Assembly (NCBI GenBank): GCA_014653985.1
Contig: JACWDT010000001.1
Coordinates: 408,146-472,145, forward strand
Direction of reading: 5' to 3'
DNA length: 64,000 nt
Origin: Pelagibacterales bacterium SAG-MED22
GTDB taxonomy: Bacteria; Pseudomonadota; Alphaproteobacteria; Pelagibacterales; Pelagibacteraceae
The translations under genes were made by a program, and so were the position numbers. The notes under the pieces are model-generated. The model made no database searches. It was given only the letters and a program-made list of their open reading frames with translations, and was not told the DNA's origin. Position 1 is the first letter of the stretch. Each line of letters starts with the position of its first letter. Shown here piece after piece: positions 54,853-62,823 of this stretch.

Positions 54853-55971
54853 ATGAGAAAAATAAGTAAATTGATACTTGCTCTTTCTTTTGTTGTATCT
54901 GTAACCTCTTCAGCCTTTGCTGTTACTGTAGCATCTTGGGGTGGAGCTTATACAGACTCTCAAAAACAAGGGTATGGTGATCCAACAGCAGCAGCTCTAG
55001 GTGTAGATATCAACTGGGTTGACTATTCTGGTGGACTATCAGAAATTAAAGCGCAAAAAGAAGCGGGTGCAATAACTTGGGATATTATCGATGTATTTGC
55101 ATTTGATACTATTAACGGTTGTGACGAAGGTTTATTTGTTAAATTTGATTTTGACAAAGACTTTCCTGCAGCTCCAGATGGAACACCAGCTAGTGAAGAC
55201 TTTTTTGCTCCAATGCCAAGTGAATGTGCAGTAGGAAATATTCTGTACTCTTGGAATTATGCTTTTGACACTAGAGCATTTGATGGAAAAGAGCCTAAAA
55301 CTATTAAAGACTTTTTTAACACCAAAAAATTTCCAGGTAAAAGAGCAATATACAAAAGTGCTCTAACAAACCTAGAAATCGCCTTAGCTGCTGATGGTGT
55401 AAATATGGGTAAAGGTGGAGAATTCCTATATAAAAAACTTGAAGAAGAAGGTGGTGTTGACAGAGCTATGAATAAAATTAAAGAACTTTGTACAGATCCA
55501 AATGGTGGATGTGTATTCTGGTCTGCAGGTGCTCAACCACCAGAACTATTAGTTGCTGGTGAAGTTGTTATGGCAACTGGTTGGAACGGAAGATTCTTTA
55601 ACGCTGAAGTAGGTGAAGGTGCTCCAATTAAGCAAGTATGGCATGGTCAAGGTCTTGACTATGAGTATTTTGCATTAGTTAAGGGTGGACCAGATGAAGC
55701 AAATGCTAAAAAAGCTTTAGCTATGATGACTAACACTGAGATGTTAGCTGGTAGTGCGAAGTACATTGCATATGCTCCTTACAGATTATCATCTTTAGAT
55801 ATTATCAAAGCTAATGAGCCTTGGTACAAAGACGGTAAAACTGAAATGATGCCACAAATGCCTACATCTCCTCAAAACACTAAGAAATATTTCTTAGTTG
55901 ATCCTTTCTACTGGGCTGATAACGGAACAGAGATTGGTGAAAAATGGGAAGCAATGAAAGCAGGCCTATAA
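54853..55971 (+). CDS. potD: PotD-type periplasmic binding protein
   Basis: A 372-residue type II binding protein for polyamine-type substrates. I chose the ATG at 54853, which follows AACGGAGGAA by 2 bases and begins a proper signal peptide (MRKISKLILALSFVVSVTSS, cleavage near AFA-VT). An upstream TTG at 54778 in frame is the predicted -35 box. VASWGGAYTDSQKQG and the GLSEIKAQKEAGAITWDIID stretch are typical. Ligand could be putrescine, spermidine or related amines, or an unrelated cation. A strong terminator follows. Confidence 0.88.
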   Translation: MRKISKLILALSFVVSVTSSAFAVTVASWGGAYTDSQKQGYGDPTAAALGVDINWVDYSGGLSEIKAQKEAGAITWDIIDVFAFDTINGCDEGLFVKFDFDKDFPAAPDGTPASEDFFAPMPSECAVGNILYSWNYAFDTRAFDGKEPKTIKDFFNTKKFPGKRAIYKSALTNLEIALAADGVNMGKGGEFLYKKLEEEGGVDRAMNKIKELCTDPNGGCVFWSAGAQPPELLVAGEVVMATGWNGRFFNAEVGEGAPIKQVWHGQGLDYEYFALVKGGPDEANAKKALAMMTNTEMLAGSAKYIAYAPYRLSSLDIIKANEPWYKDGKTEMMPQMPTSPQNTKKYFLVDPFYWADNGTEIGEKWEAMKAGL

Positions 55972-56008
55972 TTTCAGTTTTAAACACTGAATTAATATAA
56001 TATATTTA

Positions 56009-56038
56009 GGGCGGTTATTCACTAACCGCCCTTTTTTT
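56009..56038 (+). terminator. Intrinsic terminator abutting the potB start codon
   Basis: GGGCGGTTA, loop TTCAC, TAACCGCCC (56009-56031) and seven T (56032-56038). The ATG of potB begins at the very next base (56039). The hairpin would occupy the ribosome-binding region of potB, so it limits both read-through and translation of the permease genes. Confidence 0.92.
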
Positions 56039-57301
56039 ATGAGCTCAGAAACAAAACAAATTTTAACTACTGACGGAATTCCACTTGAAGTCAGTCTAAA
56101 AAAGGCAGAAAAGAAGAATAAAATTAAAGCTTTTCTTCTAGTTGCTCCATTACTGTTATTTTTATTTATCACTTATGTTTTTCCAATCGGAGAAATGTTT
56201 ACTAGAAGTGTAGATGATAGAATGGTTACTAACATGCTCCCTAAAACCTTTAAAGCAATGGAAAAATGGGATGGAAAAGAATTACCTCCAGAGGAAGTCT
56301 TTGTAGGCTTTTACTCAGATTTCAAAGTTTTGGTGGAAAACCAAACTCAAGGGAAACTTGGCCAAAGATTAAATAAAGAAAAGAATGGTTTCAACTCCAT
56401 TACCAAGAAATTAATGAGACAAATCAAAAGAAATAAAATTGATGAAAGCCAAAGCATAAAAGAGCAAATTATGAAAGTCCATAAAAGATGGAGAGATGTC
56501 GAATATTGGCAAGCAATCAAACGAACTGCTCCTCCTTACACTATGGCAAAATATTTAAAAGGTATGGATATGTACTTTGCAGCGGATGGAAGTATTGCCC
56601 AGGTCGATGAAGACAGAAGAATTCATAGAATACTTTGGTTAAGAACCTTAGAAATAGCATTGTTTGTAACAATTTTCTGTTTTTTAATGGGTTATCCAAT
56701 AGCTCACTTACTTGCAACATTGCCAATGAAATATAGCAATCTTTTAATGATATGTGTCCTATTACCTTTTTGGACCTCTCTACTAGTAAGAACTGCCAGT
56801 TGGATGATTTTACTGCAGCAACAAGGAATCGTGAACGATTTCTTTGTACTTATTGGTCTTGTCGCAGATAACAATAGACCAGAGATGATGTACAACAAAG
56901 TTGGAACCTATGTGGCAATGACGCAAATATTATTACCTTTCATGGTACTACCACTCTATAGTGTTATGAAAACAATATCTCCAAGTTTAATGAGAGCAGG
57001 AAAATCACTAGGGGGAACCCCTTTTGTTGCTTTTTGGAAAGTTTATTTTCCATTAACTATTCCAGGTATTGGTGCTGGATGCTTGTTAGTATTTATTTTA
57101 GCAATTGGGTATTACATTACACCAGCATTAGTTGGAGGAGCCTCAGGTACTTTAATTAGTAATCAAATTGCTTATCACATGAAATCAACATTAGATTGGA
57201 GTTTTGCATCAGCGATGGGTTTAATGCTGTTGTCAGGAGTATTGGTTATTTATTGGATTTATAACAAATTAGTTGGAGTGGATAATATTAAATTAGGATA
57301 A
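56039..57301 (+). CDS. potB: PotB-type ABC importer permease, enlarged
   Basis: An inner-membrane permease of 420 residues; E. coli PotB has about 275. TM1 is at about 31-51 (AFLLVAPLLLFLFITYVFP). A hydrophilic loop of some 150 residues (about 52-200, Lys-rich, YWQAIKRTAPPYTMAKYLKG) precedes the remaining five helices. The coupling loop AGKSLGGTPFVAFWKVYFPL is clear. The start directly follows the T-run of a terminator with no ribosome site; no alternative Met lies close by. Enlarged first periplasmic loops are known in some alphaproteobacterial Pot/opine permeases, as I recall. Confidence 0.88.
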   Translation: MSSETKQILTTDGIPLEVSLKKAEKKNKIKAFLLVAPLLLFLFITYVFPIGEMFTRSVDDRMVTNMLPKTFKAMEKWDGKELPPEEVFVGFYSDFKVLVENQTQGKLGQRLNKEKNGFNSITKKLMRQIKRNKIDESQSIKEQIMKVHKRWRDVEYWQAIKRTAPPYTMAKYLKGMDMYFAADGSIAQVDEDRRIHRILWLRTLEIALFVTIFCFLMGYPIAHLLATLPMKYSNLLMICVLLPFWTSLLVRTASWMILLQQQGIVNDFFVLIGLVADNNRPEMMYNKVGTYVAMTQILLPFMVLPLYSVMKTISPSLMRAGKSLGGTPFVAFWKVYFPLTIPGIGAGCLLVFILAIGYYITPALVGGASGTLISNQIAYHMKSTLDWSFASAMGLMLLSGVLVIYWIYNKLVGVDNIKLG

Positions 57302-57303
57302 TC

Positions 57304-58158
57304 ATGGCTTTACCAAGTTATACAGAAACACGTTATAGAATTTGGCATTACTTTTATATTGCTATTTGTACTTTCGTGTTTTTCTTTTTAATTGCACCTC
57401 TGTTTGTAATTTTTCCTTTGTCATTTAATGCAGAAGAGTTTTTAGTATTTTCAGAAGGAATGAAAAGACTTGATCCTGATGCTTTTTCTTTTAGGTGGTA
57501 TCATGAAATGGTTTACGGTACTAAAAATCCATGGGGACTAGCTGCAAAAAATAGTTTTATAATTGCAATATTTGCAACTATAGGATCAATCATATTAGGA
57601 ACACTCGCTGCTTTAGGACTTAGTAGTAGGCATATGCCCTATAAGGGTTTGATTATGGCAGTTTTAATTTCTCCCATGATTGTTCCATTAATTATATCTG
57701 GTGTAGCTATTTTCTTTTTTATGGCAAAAGTTGGTTTAGCGGCAACGCACACAGGAATAGTTTTAGCTCATATTATATTAGGTACTCCTTTTGTAGTCAT
57801 AACCGTTACCGCAACACTTTCAGGCTTTGATCATAGTGTAACTCGAGCAGCTTCAAGTTTGGGTAGTAATCCGGTAAACACATTTATGAAAATTACATTA
57901 CCTTTAATACTTCCAGGCGTTATCTCAGGTGGATTGTTTGCATTTGTTACATCCTTTGACGAAGTGGTTGTTGTATTATTTTTAGCAGGATTAGAAAATA
58001 CTACTATTCCAGTTCAAATGTGGACAGGTTTAAGAGAACAGTTGAGTCCAACTATTCTTGCCGTTGCAACATGCTTAATTATTTTATCTACTTTAATTTT
58101 AGTCACAGCAGAACTATTAAGAAGAAGATCTGAGAGATTAAGAGGAATAAATAGATAA
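57304..58158 (+). CDS. potC: PotC-type ABC importer permease
   Basis: The second permease, 284 residues with six helices, forming the channel with PotB. The coupling loop appears as RAASSLGSNPVNTFMKITLPL at about 181-201, and FVTSFDEVVVVLFLAG is characteristic of PotC. It follows potB by 2 bp. The arginine-rich C-terminus (RRRSERLRG) is cytoplasmic. A 36-bp gap separates it from the fadN-like gene. Confidence 0.92.
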   Translation: MALPSYTETRYRIWHYFYIAICTFVFFFLIAPLFVIFPLSFNAEEFLVFSEGMKRLDPDAFSFRWYHEMVYGTKNPWGLAAKNSFIIAIFATIGSIILGTLAALGLSSRHMPYKGLIMAVLISPMIVPLIISGVAIFFFMAKVGLAATHTGIVLAHIILGTPFVVITVTATLSGFDHSVTRAASSLGSNPVNTFMKITLPLILPGVISGGLFAFVTSFDEVVVVLFLAGLENTTIPVQMWTGLREQLSPTILAVATCLIILSTLILVTAELLRRRSERLRGINR

Positions 58159-58194
58159 TTTACCTAAATATACTTTTCATATATAGAACTTAAG

Positions 58195-60417
58195 GTGGAA
58201 ATTAAAAAAGTAGTTATTATTGGATCAGGTACAATGGGTAGTGGTATTGCTGCACATTTATGTAACGCTAATGTACCAGTAACATTGTTAGATTTAACGA
58301 CTGAAATCAGCACAAATGCGAGAGATAGAATTTTTAAATCAAGACCACCATTATTAATTGATAAATCTAAAATTAATAACATCAAAGTAGGAAACATTTC
58401 GGACGATTTTGATATTGTCAAAGAGGCTGATTGGATAGTAGAAGCGGTTGTTGAGAGAATAGATATTAAGCATCAAATATACGATAAAATATTTAAATTC
58501 AGAAAAGAGGGAGCTATTGTCTCCTCAAATACATCCTCAATTCCAATTAAAGTACTTTCACAAAATCTAACCAACGAACAAAAAAAAGACTTTTGTATTA
58601 CACACTTCTTTAATCCTGTTCGATACATGGGCTTGTTAGAAATCGTTAAAAATGAAAATAATGATTTAGAAAAAATAAATTCACTTCAAAAATTTTGTGA
58701 GATTGAACTTGGCAAAGGAGCAATAGTTTGTAACGATACTCCAGGTTTTTTAGGAAATAGGGTTGGTGTGTATGCTATGCAAATAGCAATGACCGAGGCC
58801 TTCAAAATGAAATTGACTGTTGAAGAAGCTGACGCAATTTTTGGAAGACCGATGGGAATTCCTAAAACAGGAGTTTTTGGACTTTATGATTTAATTGGCA
58901 TTGATTTAATGGCCGATGTACTAAAAAGTTTTATAAAAGAATTACCTAAAACTGATAAATTTCATGAGGTTGCACAAGAAATACCTCTAATTAAAAAACT
59001 AATTGAAACTGGTTATACTGGTCGAAAAGGTAAAGGTGGCTTTTTTAGAATAAATAAAGATGGGGGTGCAAAAATTTTAGAGGCACTAAATCTAGAAACA
59101 GGAGATTATTCACCTAGCAAAAAAATTGATATTAAATCCGAAAAAGTTGATCTTAAAAAATTAATTAATCGAGATGACAAGTATGGAAAATATGCGTGGT
59201 CAGTAATTTCAAAAATAATAAAATATGCATCATCTTTGGTAACTGAAATTACAGATGAATTTAACGATATTGATGAAGCAATGAGACTTGGTTTTAATTG
59301 GTCTAAAGGACCTTTTGAGATGTTGGAAGAAATTGGAGTAGAAAACTTTTTTAGCAAAATAGATAATTATGATGGAAATAAATTTTTAGAAAATCTTGCA
59401 AAATCAAAAAATGAAAACTTTTATGGAGAGAGACAAAAATATACAAAAATTGAAACTTTAGGAAAAGTTAAGAGAAAGGCCCAAAGTATCGATGGAAATA
59501 GCTCTGCACAAATTTATCAATTTAAAGACTACAATATTGTTGAGTTTACCACAAAAGCAAACGCCCTAGATTATGACTCTATGGATGCTCTAAAAAAAGC
59601 AACTGATAAACCTCTGATTATTATTAATGAAAGTATGCAATTTTCTGCAGGAGTAAATTTAAGTTATACGATGGATTTTGCAAATAAAGGAGATTTTAAA
59701 TCCATTGAAAAATTTATTAAATATTTTCAAGAAACGTGTAAAGAGCTTAAGTATTCAAAATATCCAGTAATATCTGCACCTTCAGGTTTAACTTTAGGAG
59801 GAGGCTTTGAAGTTCTTGTGCAAAGTAATTTTGTTGCATCGCACACAAATATTGTAATTGGTTTAGTTGAGACAATAGTAGGATTGATACCAGCTGGAGG
59901 TGGTTGCAAAGAAATGTTAGCAAGATGGCAGAATACGGAAGAAAGTAAAAAAGATCCTCATTTTGCTCCATTAAAAGTTTTTGACATTATTGGTTATGGT
60001 AAGACAGCAACTTCACCGGTAGAGGCAGAACCTTTAAAATACCTTAAGCCGGAAGACAAAAAAATAATGAATAGAAATAGTTTGCTTGAAGCATCAAAAC
60101 AAATCTTAGATGAAAACCGAGATTTTAACTCGCCATCCGAATTAGTATTCAATTTGCCAGGTGAGAGTGTTAGGGGCGAAATGTACAAAGTTTTAGATAA
60201 ACTTTATAATGATAAAGTTATACAAGATCACGGTATGGAAGTTGCTAAGGAATTAGCATATGTACTAAGTGGTGGAGATACATCAATAGAGAAACAACTT
60301 TCAGAAGATGATTTGTTTAAATTAGAGCTAGATGCTTTTATGAAGCTTATTGAAACTCCTAAAACTCAGGAAAGAATAAAGCATACCCTTGCAACTGGAA
60401 AGCCTTTAGTTAATTAA
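58195..60417 (+). CDS. FadN-like 3-hydroxyacyl-CoA dehydrogenase / enoyl-CoA hydratase fusion
   Basis: A 740-residue bifunctional beta-oxidation enzyme. The dehydrogenase comes first: NAD motif IIGSGTMGSGIAAHLCNA at about 8-25, the catalytic His in ITHFFNPVRYM near 137-147 and a duplicated C-terminal 3HCDH domain. The crotonase domain follows (about 450-700) with APSGLTLGGGFEVLVQS and LIPAGGGCKEML. This order is opposite to FadB and matches FadN-type proteins. Start is GTG at 58195. Genes for acyl-CoA synthetase and thiolase are not adjacent. Its place after potC suggests CoA-bound catabolites, which is inference. Confidence 0.88.
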   Translation: MEIKKVVIIGSGTMGSGIAAHLCNANVPVTLLDLTTEISTNARDRIFKSRPPLLIDKSKINNIKVGNISDDFDIVKEADWIVEAVVERIDIKHQIYDKIFKFRKEGAIVSSNTSSIPIKVLSQNLTNEQKKDFCITHFFNPVRYMGLLEIVKNENNDLEKINSLQKFCEIELGKGAIVCNDTPGFLGNRVGVYAMQIAMTEAFKMKLTVEEADAIFGRPMGIPKTGVFGLYDLIGIDLMADVLKSFIKELPKTDKFHEVAQEIPLIKKLIETGYTGRKGKGGFFRINKDGGAKILEALNLETGDYSPSKKIDIKSEKVDLKKLINRDDKYGKYAWSVISKIIKYASSLVTEITDEFNDIDEAMRLGFNWSKGPFEMLEEIGVENFFSKIDNYDGNKFLENLAKSKNENFYGERQKYTKIETLGKVKRKAQSIDGNSSAQIYQFKDYNIVEFTTKANALDYDSMDALKKATDKPLIIINESMQFSAGVNLSYTMDFANKGDFKSIEKFIKYFQETCKELKYSKYPVISAPSGLTLGGGFEVLVQSNFVASHTNIVIGLVETIVGLIPAGGGCKEMLARWQNTEESKKDPHFAPLKVFDIIGYGKTATSPVEAEPLKYLKPEDKKIMNRNSLLEASKQILDENRDFNSPSELVFNLPGESVRGEMYKVLDKLYNDKVIQDHGMEVAKELAYVLSGGDTSIEKQLSEDDLFKLELDAFMKLIETPKTQERIKHTLATGKPLVN

Positions 60418-61058
60418 TTTTCTAATAACTGAAATTCTTTAATATAATCAGGCCGCAATACATAATCTGTTTTATTACCAACTTTAATTTTTTTTAAAGC
60501 ATTCAATCCAAAGATTACTTTACCAACTGGTGTATATTCTCCTTGGTATAAAGGAATATCTTTTAAGATAATAAAGAATTCACTATCCTCAGTATCAAAT
60601 TCACCCCTGGCCATAGCTACAGTACCTGCTTTAAATTCGTAATCGTTACTTAATTCTGATTTTAATTTACCAAGCTTAGATCCACCACTTCCAATTTTAA
60701 AATAGTTTAAATTATCATGATAACCAAACTCAAGATCCCCAGCTTGAACCAGAGTATTTTCTATTACACGATAAAATGCTGAATTATTATACAAACCTGA
60801 ATTAATAAAATATTTAAATCTTTCGACCGATTTAGGTGAAACTTGAGGATAAAGTTCAATTGCAACTTTTCCACACTCAACATCCATAATAGCTAAATTT
60901 TTTGGATCACTAATTTTAAGTTTGTCCAAATCAAGTTCTTTGACAAACAAACATTTATTCTTAATTAAATAAAAAGAACCAAAAGTAAAAACTGCTAATG
61001 AAATTAAAAAGATAAATAATATTTTTTCTGATAATGATGATTTAATTTTTTTAATCAT
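60414..61058 (-). CDS. Membrane-anchored cyclophilin-type peptidylprolyl isomerase
   Basis: A 214-residue protein with one N-terminal membrane helix at about 13-31 (ILFIFLISLAVFTFGSFYLI) and a cyclophilin domain facing the periplasm. Family segments are VAIELYPQVSPKSVERFKYFI, FYRVIENTLVQAGD and GTVAMARGEFDTEDSEFFI. It would assist folding of exported proteins. Its end overlaps the fadN-like gene end by 4 bp (convergent), and its start shares one base with the end of the exported HExxH protein upstream, so the two are co-transcribed. Confidence 0.85.
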   Translation of the reverse strand: MIKKIKSSLSEKILFIFLISLAVFTFGSFYLIKNKCLFVKELDLDKLKISDPKNLAIMDVECGKVAIELYPQVSPKSVERFKYFINSGLYNNSAFYRVIENTLVQAGDLEFGYHDNLNYFKIGSGGSKLGKLKSELSNDYEFKAGTVAMARGEFDTEDSEFFIILKDIPLYQGEYTPVGKVIFGLNALKKIKVGNKTDYVLRPDYIKEFQLLEN

Positions 61059-61789
61059 TAAAAAACGAAGTCATCATCAATTAATTTTAAATTTTTTTCT
61101 AAATATTTAACTTTATTTTTTAAAATTAAATCATTCTCAATTTTTTTTTCTACCAATTCTTTATTGACCATAAGAAAGGAAAAAATTTCAGCCATATCCT
61201 CTGAAGGAATAGATTTTGAATATTCTGTTAAAAATCCATCTGTATTTTTATAGAGACTAAGATCAGTTTGATCTGAACAAGTTGAACATTCTGCATATTT
61301 AAAAGATGTTCTATTAAATTTAGACCATAAAGCTTCATCAAACATCCTATTATGCTTTGCTTGTATCATATGAAAGAATTCATGATGGATCATTCTTTCA
61401 AAGTGTTTTTGATTGAAGTTAATATCTAAGATTAATGACCTTTTAAGAATGTTAGGTACTCCTCCTGTGTTAATTGAAGAAACTGTCAGATTTTCGCATA
61501 AAATAATGAATTTGAGATTATTCTTAATTAAAAAATCTGCTTTATATTTGTTTAAATTTTTCTCAACAATTGGATATTTTTTATCTAATTCATTTTTTTT
61601 TGATTTGTCACAAGAAATATTTTTTTTTAATCCTATTTTAAAATTATTCTCAGCATATAAATATTTTAATCCATTTAAACTGTTTGTATTATAGATCTCT
61701 AGATTAGGGATTTTTAAAAGATTAAAAATTTCATTCGCATTTACTGCTGAAATATTAAATATTAGTATTATAGAAATTATATATTTCAT
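61058..61789 (-). CDS. Exported HExxH protein, putative zinc metallopeptidase
   Basis: I do not recognise a named family. The 243 residues begin with a signal peptide (MKYIISIILIFNISAVNANE, cleavage near VNA-NE). A zinc-site motif HEFFH (His136, Glu137, His140) and, about 60 residues later, SEDMAEIFSF with Glu197 or Glu201 as possible third ligand give the pattern of gluzincin metallopeptidases. A small Cys pair (ECSTC, about 167-171) lies between them. It is likely periplasmic and precedes a cyclophilin in the same transcript, suggesting envelope protein processing. Confidence 0.7.
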   Translation of the reverse strand: MKYIISIILIFNISAVNANEIFNLLKIPNLEIYNTNSLNGLKYLYAENNFKIGLKKNISCDKSKKNELDKKYPIVEKNLNKYKADFLIKNNLKFIILCENLTVSSINTGGVPNILKRSLILDINFNQKHFERMIHHEFFHMIQAKHNRMFDEALWSKFNRTSFKYAECSTCSDQTDLSLYKNTDGFLTEYSKSIPSEDMAEIFSFLMVNKELVEKKIENDLILKNKVKYLEKNLKLIDDDFVF

Positions 61790-61843
61790 TAGATTATTAT
61801 AGACGAATTAAGCTGGATAATATTAACTTAGTTTTAAAATAAA

Positions 61844-62803
61844 ATGAAAAAAGAAAAAAATAAAAATCCAATCCAGCCTGTAAGTGGCACAAAAGTTCCA
61901 AGATATGCGGGCCCATCCACATTTGCTAGATTGCCTGAATTAAGAGATGTTGAAAGCTGTGATGTTGCAATAGTGGGTGTACCTTTTGATGCGGGAACAA
62001 GTTATAGACCTGGTGCGAGATTTGGACCACAAAGTATCCGTCAAGCTTCTAGACATTTAAGAACAAATTATCATCCAAGTTATGATGTCGAGCCCTTTAA
62101 AATTCAACAGGTGGCTGATGCGGGTGATATAGCCTGTAATCCATTTAGTATCGATGAAGCAATAAAACAAATTGAAATAGGTGCTACAGATTTATTAAAA
62201 AAAGTAGGTGGTATAATTAGTCTAGGTGGAGACCACACTATTGCTGTACCTTTGTTAAGAGCAATAAATAAAAAAAATAAAGGTCCAGTATCTTTAGTAC
62301 ATTTTGATGCTCACTTAGATACTTGGGATACATACTTTGGTGCACCATACACTCACGGAACTCCTTTTAGAAGAGCTAGAGAGGAAGGGTTATTTTTAGA
62401 TGATGCTTCGATGCATGTTGGTATTCGAGGGCCACTTTATAGCAGAGATGATATTAAAAATGACAAAAGTTTTGGTTTCAAAATTATTCATTGTGATGAG
62501 TTTCAAACCGAAGGAACAGATAAAATAGCTGAGCGAATTAGAAAAAGAGTTGGAGACAATCCATTATACCTTTCAATAGATATTGATGTATTAGATCCTG
62601 CTTTTGCTCCTGGAACGGGTACACCTGAAATTGCAGGAATGACAACTAGGGAAATGGTAAATGTTTTAAGAGGCTTATCAGGCTTAAATCTTGTATCTGC
62701 TGATGTTGTTGAAGTTTCCCCAGCTTATGATCATGCAGAGGTCACGTCTCTAGCTGCAGCAACAATAGTATATGAATTAACTAATTTGTTTGCAAAAACA
62801 TAA
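61844..62803 (+). CDS. speB: Agmatinase/guanidinobutyrase-family ureohydrolase
   Basis: A dimanganese ureohydrolase of 319 residues that removes urea from a guanidino compound such as agmatine or 4-guanidinobutyrate. All metal ligands are visible: His131 (GGDHT), Asp155, His157 and Asp159 (FDAHLDTWD), Asp246 and Asp248 (SIDIDVLDP). Close relation to agmatinase does not fix the substrate. Product putrescine or 4-aminobutyrate could feed the aldehyde dehydrogenase 20 bp downstream. Bases 62127-62209 recur inverted at the window's end. Confidence 0.88.
   Translation: MKKEKNKNPIQPVSGTKVPRYAGPSTFARLPELRDVESCDVAIVGVPFDAGTSYRPGARFGPQSIRQASRHLRTNYHPSYDVEPFKIQQVADAGDIACNPFSIDEAIKQIEIGATDLLKKVGGIISLGGDHTIAVPLLRAINKKNKGPVSLVHFDAHLDTWDTYFGAPYTHGTPFRRAREEGLFLDDASMHVGIRGPLYSRDDIKNDKSFGFKIIHCDEFQTEGTDKIAERIRKRVGDNPLYLSIDIDVLDPAFAPGTGTPEIAGMTTREMVNVLRGLSGLNLVSADVVEVSPAYDHAEVTSLAAATIVYELTNLFAKT
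62127..62209 (+). repeat. Source of the inverted 83-bp copy at the window end
   Basis: This segment inside the ureohydrolase gene equals the reverse complement of 63918-64000 without a mismatch. Here it is in its natural context, continuous with the coding sequence. Confidence 0.95.
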
Positions 62804-62823
62804 AGAGAGGATACTTTTCTCAA

